Shown piece after piece: positions 6,953-10,643 of a stretch of DNA of 10,643 nucleotides; the first letter of the stretch is position 1, and each line of letters opens with the position of its first letter. A program made the position numbers and the translations under genes. The notes beneath the pieces are model-generated. The model had not been told where the DNA came from. It saw nothing but the letters and a program-made list of their open reading frames with translations, and did not search any database. The stretch lies in the NCBI GenBank assembly GCA_002335845.1, contig DDCV01000160.1:1-10643 (forward strand), read 5' to 3'. The DNA is from Rickettsiales bacterium UBA1997 (GTDB lineage Bacteria; Pseudomonadota; Alphaproteobacteria; Rickettsiales; UBA1997).

Positions 6953-7261
6953 TTAAATCTTTGGAAAAATATTTTTGAATTTTAAAAGCTATAAAATGAA
7001 GGCCTTATACTCATAAGGTCTAATACTATTTCCATAAATTAAGCATCTAATTACTTCATCTTTGTTGCTTTTATTATTTAATTTTAAAACTTGAAGTATC
7101 TAGATACTACGGCGCTTTAAAATTAAATCTAAAAGCAAAAATATTTTGTAATTAGATGCTTAATTTATGGAAATAGTATAAGGCTTTATGGCTTTTAAAA
7201 ACAAAAAGATGAAGCTAAAATTTAATAAATACCAACCTATTTTAAAGATGGTTTTTGGTAT
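6933..7261. repeat. 329-bp nested palindrome between convergent genes
   Basis: Five nested inverted repeats share a centre near 7101: 6933-6952 with 7242-7261 (20 bp, perfect); 6980-6995 with 7185-7200 (16 bp, one G-T pair); 7023-7054 with 7148-7179 (32 bp, perfect); 7065-7088 with 7116-7138 (one bulge, one mismatch); and the perfect 14-bp palindrome AGTATCTAGATACT at 7095-7108. The left half also holds its own hairpin (CCTTAT-ACTC-ATAAGG, 7003-7018). No credible gene lies within. It nearly fills the gap between the transporter stop and the stop of the minus-strand lipoprotein gene. It could be a miniature inverted-repeat transposable element, a two-way terminator, or the source of a long hairpin RNA. 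Confidence 0.85.
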
Positions 7262-7266
7262 TGTTA

Positions 7267-7614
7267 TCAAAAGCTATGAACATAATTGCTGTCAACTTCA
7301 CCAAATCTACTTTGTCTAAATTCGCATTCAATAATTTGTTGCGGAGGAATTTTTATGGAAAATGACCGACCGTCACTAAGATAAAAGATAGTAAAATTTC
7401 TATCATTATTACTTCTTTTATTACCAAGATAATCTCTAATTGCGCTATTTTTCAATTCTCTTGCCGCAACAAACTTCACTAACATTGAAGGTCGAAAAGG
7501 ACACATTATTTCAGTATTAAAAGGAATGGCATATTTATTGCCGCCAAAGATATTTTGACAAGACGCTAAGATGATAAGAAAAAAAATATAGAAAAATCTA
7601 GATATTATTGCCAT
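7267..7614 (-). CDS. Small predicted lipoprotein of unknown function
   Basis: I do not recognise this 115-residue protein. It starts with a lipoprotein signal: a hydrophobic run from about 7 to 16 and the lipobox L-A-S-C ending at Cys19, followed by Gln. This predicts a lipid anchor and, with Gln rather than Asp at +2, likely sorting to the outer membrane. The mature part has two further cysteines (MCPF near 37 and IIECEF near 94) that could form a disulfide in the periplasm, and a FTIFYLSDGRSFSI stretch that looks like beta strands. The gene begins three bases after the bamE stop, so the two are cotranscribed. That hints at envelope assembly, but this is context only. Coding is supported by the signal, the tight spacing and the absence of a better frame. 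Confidence 0.68.
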   Translation of the reverse strand: MAIISRFFYIFFLIILASCQNIFGGNKYAIPFNTEIMCPFRPSMLVKFVAARELKNSAIRDYLGNKRSNNDRNFTIFYLSDGRSFSIKIPPQQIIECEFRQSRFGEVDSNYVHSF

Positions 7615-7617
7615 ATT

Positions 7618-8055
7618 TTAATTAGGAGATACTTGGCCTATATTGCTGAATATTGCCTTTATAAACCCCGGCTCTTTATGGCCTTCAACTTTTGTATATT
7701 TTGGATAGGGGTTAATTTTTTGACTATCATTCAATGTTAATATATTAGTTTGCTTTATAATATCATCATCGCTGAAATTGATAATCAAAATTTTTCTATT
7801 GACTATTTTAGGTTTTAAAAAAGCAACTTTTTTAATATCTTGCGCAAGATAAACCCAGCTATTACTTAATTTATGATTATCTATAGATGGAGATCCCATT
7901 ATATAGTAAACTTCTTTTTTAGAGCTAATCCCTTTTCTTAGGAATTTTGATTTTGATTCATCAAATATATAGCCATGTTTTATATTTCTATCAATACATG
8001 AGTTGCTAAAGATCAGCATCGTGGCAATAGCTAGTTTTATATATATTCTGTCCAT
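7618..8055 (-). CDS. bamE: Outer membrane protein assembly factor BamE (SmpA/OmlA domain)
   Basis: BamE is a periplasmic lipoprotein of the BamABCDE machine that folds outer-membrane beta-barrels. In the 145-residue product, HGYIFDE (27-33), then the helix RKGISSKKEVYYIMGSPS (40-57) and SWVYLAQDIKKVAFLKPKIV match the alphaproteobacterial form, in which a GxSxxxVxxxxGxPS helix is followed by WxY and AFxKPxVV strands. The end GFIKAIFSNIGQVSPN also fits. The N-terminus has a hydrophobic segment and Cys20, but the residues before it are F-S-N-S, which is a poor lipobox, so lipidation is uncertain. No Shine-Dalgarno is seen. The gene is divergent from rpmF, a common arrangement in Alphaproteobacteria, and is followed by a small lipoprotein gene. 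Confidence 0.86.
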   Translation of the reverse strand: MDRIYIKLAIATMLIFSNSCIDRNIKHGYIFDESKSKFLRKGISSKKEVYYIMGSPSIDNHKLSNSWVYLAQDIKKVAFLKPKIVNRKILIINFSDDDIIKQTNILTLNDSQKINPYPKYTKVEGHKEPGFIKAIFSNIGQVSPN

Positions 8056-8081
8056 TTAAAAATGATTGTTGATAAATTATA

Positions 8082-8109
8082 AATATAATCTAAGATGATT
8101 CATTGTAAA
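8082..8109 (-). promoter_or_regulatory. Putative bamE promoter
   Basis: On the minus strand TTTACA (8109-8104) is followed after 16 bases by TATATT (8087-8082), matching five and five of six consensus bases. It would start transcription near 8075, about 20 bases before the bamE ATG. Its -35 overlaps the -35 of the opposite promoter. In AT-rich DNA such matches can arise by chance. Confidence 0.4.
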
Positions 8110-8130
8110 ATACCTAAAATAATTTATACT
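8103..8130 (+). promoter_or_regulatory. Putative rpmF-plsX-fabH promoter
   Basis: TTGTAA (8103-8108), a 16-base spacer and TATACT (8125-8130) match four and five of six consensus bases. Transcription would begin near 8137, leaving a leader of about 65 bases before rpmF that includes the hairpin at 8143-8158. A TTGATA at 8153 was considered as another -35 but lacks a good -10. Confidence 0.4.
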
Positions 8131-8201
8131 TAAATCTATCTTTATCAACAACTTGATAATATTTTTTAAGATTACCAATTTTTCATTAATTAAGTTTAAA
8201 A

Positions 8202-8420
8202 ATGGCAGTTCCAAAAAAGAAAACATCGCATTCAAAATCACGCATGAGAAAAGGTAGTAACGGCACTTTAAAAGGCGATCTACCAAATGTTATAACGGAT
8301 TCTACAACTGGAGAATTTAAGTTGCCTCACCATATATCTTTGGATGGTTACTACAAGGGAAGAAAAGTTATAAAAGATAAAGTTAAAAAAACTCCTGAAG
8401 AATCTACTCAAAACTCTTAA
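8202..8420 (+). CDS. rpmF: 50S ribosomal protein L32
   Basis: L32 is a small protein of the large ribosomal subunit. The start MAVPKKKTSHSKSRMRKG is diagnostic, and PHHISLDGYYKGRKVIK fits the alphaproteobacterial form ending in PHHI-x-L and Y-x-GR-x-V. It has no zinc-binding cysteines, as in other Alphaproteobacteria. At 72 residues it is somewhat longer than the usual 57-62: the polar tail after about 61 (KKTPEESTQNS) looks like a lineage-specific extension. The ATG has no clear Shine-Dalgarno. It leads the rpmF-plsX-fabH operon, and plsX begins 11 bases after its stop. Confidence 0.95.
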   Translation: MAVPKKKTSHSKSRMRKGSNGTLKGDLPNVITDSTTGEFKLPHHISLDGYYKGRKVIKDKVKKTPEESTQNS

Positions 8421-8431
8421 AGTTTAAATAG

Positions 8432-9454
8432 GTGAAAGAAGAAAAGATAAAAATTGCGCTTGATTGTATGGGCGGCGATAATGCGCCAAAAATTGTTATA
8501 GAAGGCGCTGAAATAGTTGCTTCCAGCAAAAAAGATGTTCATTTTTTATTTTATGGCGATTCTAGTAAGATAAACCCACTAATCAAAAACTACCCCAAGC
8601 TTAAAAATCGATACACAATCATTCACACTGACCAAGAGATTAGCTCCGATGAAAAGCCTTCTATTGCACTTCGTCGCGGCACTCAATCTAGCATGAGGCT
8701 TGCCATTAACGCAGTTAAGGAAGGAGAGGCTGATGTTGCGGTTTCTGCAGGAAATACTGGCGCTTTAATGGCAATTGCTAAAATTGTTTTACGCCCACTT
8801 CCTTCAATCGAAAGACCAGCTATTGTTACTTCGATTCCTAATCAAAAAAATTCTGGCACAGTTTTACTTGACATGGGAGCAAATGTTGAGTGCGATTCTG
8901 ATGTTTTATTTCAATTTGCCGTAATGGGTCACGCTTTTGCTAAAATAGCTCTCAAAATTAAAGATCCAAAAATTGGTATATTAAATATAGGTTCAGAAGA
9001 TTTAAAGGGAAATGACGCCGTAAGAAGTGCAGCATTATTAATAAAAGAGAGCGACTTAAAAGATAATTTTTATGGCTATGTTGAAGGAAATGATATAACC
9101 AAAGGCACAGTTGATGTTGTTGTAACAGATGGATTTACAGGAAATATTTCTCTAAAAGTTATTGAGGGAACTGCTAAAATGGTAACAGAGCTTTTGCGTG
9201 AAGCTTTTAGTAGATCCTTTATATCAAAAATAGGATATTTATTAGCGAAAACAGCAATTAAAAAATCCACGCAAAAAATGGATCCAAGATTGCATAATGG
9301 TGCTATGCTTATTGGCCTTAACGGCGTTGTTGTTAAAAGTCATGGTGGCACTGATTCACTAGGTTTTTCTAATGCAATTTCGGTTGCCATATCTTTAGTT
9401 AAGGATAAAATAAATGAACAAATTAGCAATGAGCTTAAAGGTTCTGAGAGTTAG
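8432..9454 (+). CDS. plsX: Phosphate acyltransferase PlsX
   Basis: PlsX converts acyl-ACP and phosphate to acyl-phosphate, the donor used by PlsY to start phospholipid synthesis; it is a peripheral inner-membrane enzyme. The 340-residue product opens with KIALDCMGGDNAPK, close to the family's ALDAMGGD-x-AP. AGNTGAL, LLDMGANVEC, GYVEGNDI, DGFTGNISLK and LNGVVVKSHGGTD follow in the expected order. Length is normal. The start is GTG, with only a weak purine-rich site upstream, and it gives the usual short lead before the first strand. The gene lies between rpmF and fabH, a conserved order linking ribosome and membrane synthesis. An 87-bp gap separates it from fabH, so extra promoter control of fabH is possible. 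Confidence 0.96.
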   Translation: MKEEKIKIALDCMGGDNAPKIVIEGAEIVASSKKDVHFLFYGDSSKINPLIKNYPKLKNRYTIIHTDQEISSDEKPSIALRRGTQSSMRLAINAVKEGEADVAVSAGNTGALMAIAKIVLRPLPSIERPAIVTSIPNQKNSGTVLLDMGANVECDSDVLFQFAVMGHAFAKIALKIKDPKIGILNIGSEDLKGNDAVRSAALLIKESDLKDNFYGYVEGNDITKGTVDVVVTDGFTGNISLKVIEGTAKMVTELLREAFSRSFISKIGYLLAKTAIKKSTQKMDPRLHNGAMLIGLNGVVVKSHGGTDSLGFSNAISVAISLVKDKINEQISNELKGSES

Positions 9455-9497
9455 TTTTGTGGGTTTGGCAAAATAATAACATAATTTTCAATTACAG

Positions 9498-9531
9498 TTT
9501 TGATAATTATGATTAATTAATTTTGATAATT
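9498..9531 (+). repeat. Paired 11-bp direct repeat before fabH
   Basis: TTTTGATAATT occurs at 9498-9508 and again at 9521-9531, 23 bases apart, in the 87-base plsX-fabH gap. Spacing of about two helical turns would suit a regulator bound to one face, but AT-rich DNA produces such pairs by chance. A role in fabH control is speculative. Confidence 0.25.
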
Positions 9532-9541
9532 GATATTATAC

Positions 9542-10501
9542 ATGATCGGTTCAAAAATAGTAGCAACAGGCTCGTATCTTCCACAAAAAATTCTTAGCAA
9601 CAATGATCTATCAAAAATGGTTGATACCACTGATGAATGGATCGTAACTAGAACGGGAATTAAAAATAGACATATTGCAGCTGAAAATGAAATGACTTCT
9701 GATTTGGCTTATAAAGCTGCTTTGAGTTGCATAGAATCAATAAATTTTGATCCTCAACAAATTGATATCATAATTCTTGCCACCACAACTCCAGATCTAA
9801 CATTTCCATCCACCGCAGTTATAATGCAAGAAAAATTAGGCAATAAAAGCGCTTTTGCTTTTGATGTTCAGGCTGTTTGTTCGGGATTTGTTTATGCGCT
9901 AGATTTAGCTGATAGCTACATTAAATGCGGTAAGGCAAAAAATATTTTAGTTATTGGCGCCGAAACATTGTCGAGAATTGTAGATTGGCAAGATCGAAAT
10001 AGCTGCGTTTTATTTGGTGATGGGGCGGGGGCTATAATTTTATCGGCCACAACAGAAGGAGAAAGTGACATACTGGCCTCTAATTTACATAGTGATGGTG
10101 GGCTAGTCGATATTTTAAAAACTTCAGGCGGCACCTCGTCAACTAAAAATGCTGGATTTATTGAAATGCAAGGTAAAGAGGTTTTTAAAAATGCTGTAGA
10201 AAAAATGTCAAGCTCGCTATTAAAAACCATTATTGATGCCAATCTTCAAATAGAGCAGATAGATTGGCTTATACCACATCAAGCCAATCTTAGAATCCTC
10301 AATTCAGTTGCCACAAAAGTTGGAATCCCTCAAGAAAGAGTCATAATTACTCTACAAAATCAAGGCAACACTTCTGCCGCCTCTATTCCTTTGGCAATCG
10401 ATCATGCTAATAAAGAAGGAAAAATAATAAGGGGGCAAAATATTGCTATTGAAGCACTGGGCGGTGGTTTAACTTGGGGATCAGTTGTTTTGAGTTGGTA
10501 A
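9542..10501 (+). CDS. fabH: 3-oxoacyl-ACP synthase III (KAS III)
   Basis: FabH condenses an acyl-CoA (typically acetyl-CoA) with malonyl-ACP, the first step of type II fatty-acid synthesis in the cytosol. From ATG 9542 the protein has 319 residues, the usual length. DTTDEWIVTRTGI is the N-terminal signature; AFDVQAVCSGF holds catalytic Cys113, PHQANLRI holds His246 and QGNTSAAS holds Asn276, completing the Cys-His-Asn triad. FGDGAGAII and EALGGGLTWGS are also typical. An in-frame TTG at 9530 would add four residues; ATG is preferred because MIGSKIVATGSYLP is the normal beginning. No Shine-Dalgarno is visible. It is last in rpmF-plsX-fabH; ihfA, which often follows in Alphaproteobacteria, is not found in the 142 bases remaining. 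Confidence 0.97.
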   Translation: MIGSKIVATGSYLPQKILSNNDLSKMVDTTDEWIVTRTGIKNRHIAAENEMTSDLAYKAALSCIESINFDPQQIDIIILATTTPDLTFPSTAVIMQEKLGNKSAFAFDVQAVCSGFVYALDLADSYIKCGKAKNILVIGAETLSRIVDWQDRNSCVLFGDGAGAIILSATTEGESDILASNLHSDGGLVDILKTSGGTSSTKNAGFIEMQGKEVFKNAVEKMSSSLLKTIIDANLQIEQIDWLIPHQANLRILNSVATKVGIPQERVIITLQNQGNTSAASIPLAIDHANKEGKIIRGQNIAIEALGGGLTWGSVVLSW

Positions 10502-10503
10502 TT

Positions 10504-10523
10504 ATACCATTTTCTATCTTTAA
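10504..10523 (+). repeat. 20-bp intergenic repeat, copy 3
   Basis: ATACCATTTTCTATCTTTAA starts two bases after the fabH stop. It keeps ATACCA and ATCTTTAA at the same spacing as copies at 260 and 6933, and with copy 2 it also shares the preceding ATT. No inverted partner is present in the remaining 120 bases, so it is either a lone end or the left end of an element that continues beyond the window. The rest of 10524-10643 holds no gene I can support. Confidence 0.5.
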
Positions 10524-10643
10524 TACTGCATTTAGTCAAATGTCCGACCTCAAAAACTCCGTAACTTTTGATGCATAAGAAAGAAATTGACAATGAAAAA
10601 CTTAAATATCCTAAAAATATCAGAATAATGATTCAACCTCCAT

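Larger units (their letters stand above)
8066..8151. promoter_or_regulatory. Divergent bamE/rpmF control region with 11-bp inverted repeat
   Basis: TTGTTGATAAA at 8066-8076 is the exact inverse of TTTATCAACAA at 8141-8151. The pair is centred at 8108-8109, within or beside the shared -35 of two back-to-back promoter candidates, and each half-site falls about where transcription would start. The right half-site also forms part of a small hairpin (TATCAA-CAAC-TTGATA, 8143-8158). A regulator binding both halves could control both operons, but none is identified. Confidence 0.45.

Noticed and set aside
8142..8150. TTATCAACA as a second DnaA box
   Set aside because: It departs from TTATNCACA at the second conserved C-A position, and its role as half of an inverted repeat is a better explanation.
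8077..8286. Minus-strand frame of 69 codons across the bamE/rpmF gap
   Set aside because: It overlaps both candidate promoters and the invariant N-terminus of L32; the hydrophobic look comes from AT-rich DNA.
10402..10593. Minus-strand frame of 63 codons at the end of fabH
   Set aside because: It overlaps the fabH C-terminus antisense and its other part is repeat copy 3; no family resemblance.
10524..10643. Start of ihfA or another gene after fabH
   Set aside because: The ATG at 10594 meets a stop within 12 codons and the ATG at 10629 runs off the edge after five codons; neither resembles IHF-alpha.

Overview
The window looks like chromosomal DNA from an AT-rich alphaproteobacterium (by eye about one third G+C in genes, less between them). 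Three things point to Alphaproteobacteria: an L32 protein without the zinc cysteines, an FtsL whose tail carries EWVYLTRPERL, and a BamE-type lipoprotein divergent from rpmF-plsX-fabH. The base composition, insertion sequence (IS) remnant and intergenic palindromes suggest Rickettsiales, Holosporales or a similar lineage. The complete trpBA and argJ genes would be unusual for a strictly intracellular rickettsia. The lineage is inferred; no marker gene here settles it.

Layout. 1-336: the end of an IS256-type transposase, the likely right end of that element, a hairpin, and one copy of a short intergenic repeat. 337-3642, minus strand: trpB, trpA and argJ (last steps of tryptophan synthesis plus the acetyl-recycling enzyme of arginine synthesis). 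3643-3839: a divergent control region with a perfect DnaA box, a TTGACA promoter element and an array of MraZ-type operator boxes at 10-bp spacing. 3840-6889, plus strand: mraZ, rsmH and ftsL (the start of the division/cell-wall cluster), followed directly by a GPH-family sugar/cation symporter where ftsI would normally lie. 6890-7266: a gene-free stretch almost filled by a 329-bp nested palindrome. 7267-8055, minus strand: bamE, then a small unrecognised lipoprotein gene. 8056-8201: a divergent promoter region. 8202-10501, plus strand: rpmF, plsX and fabH, the conserved ribosome/lipid operon. 10502-10643: another repeat copy and no gene that can be supported.

How the genes fit together. Two growth-linked operons (mraZ-rsmH-ftsL and rpmF-plsX-fabH) each start from a divergent control region. 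rsmH methylates 16S rRNA, ftsL builds the divisome, plsX and fabH start phospholipid and fatty-acid synthesis, and bamE serves outer-membrane assembly. The trp/arg operon makes amino acids.

The least explained material is non-coding: the 329-bp palindrome at 6933-7261, and a related 20-bp motif (ATACCA-N6-ATCTTTAA) found at three separate places, each close to the 3' end of a gene. Together they suggest a family of small mobile or 3'-end regulatory elements.
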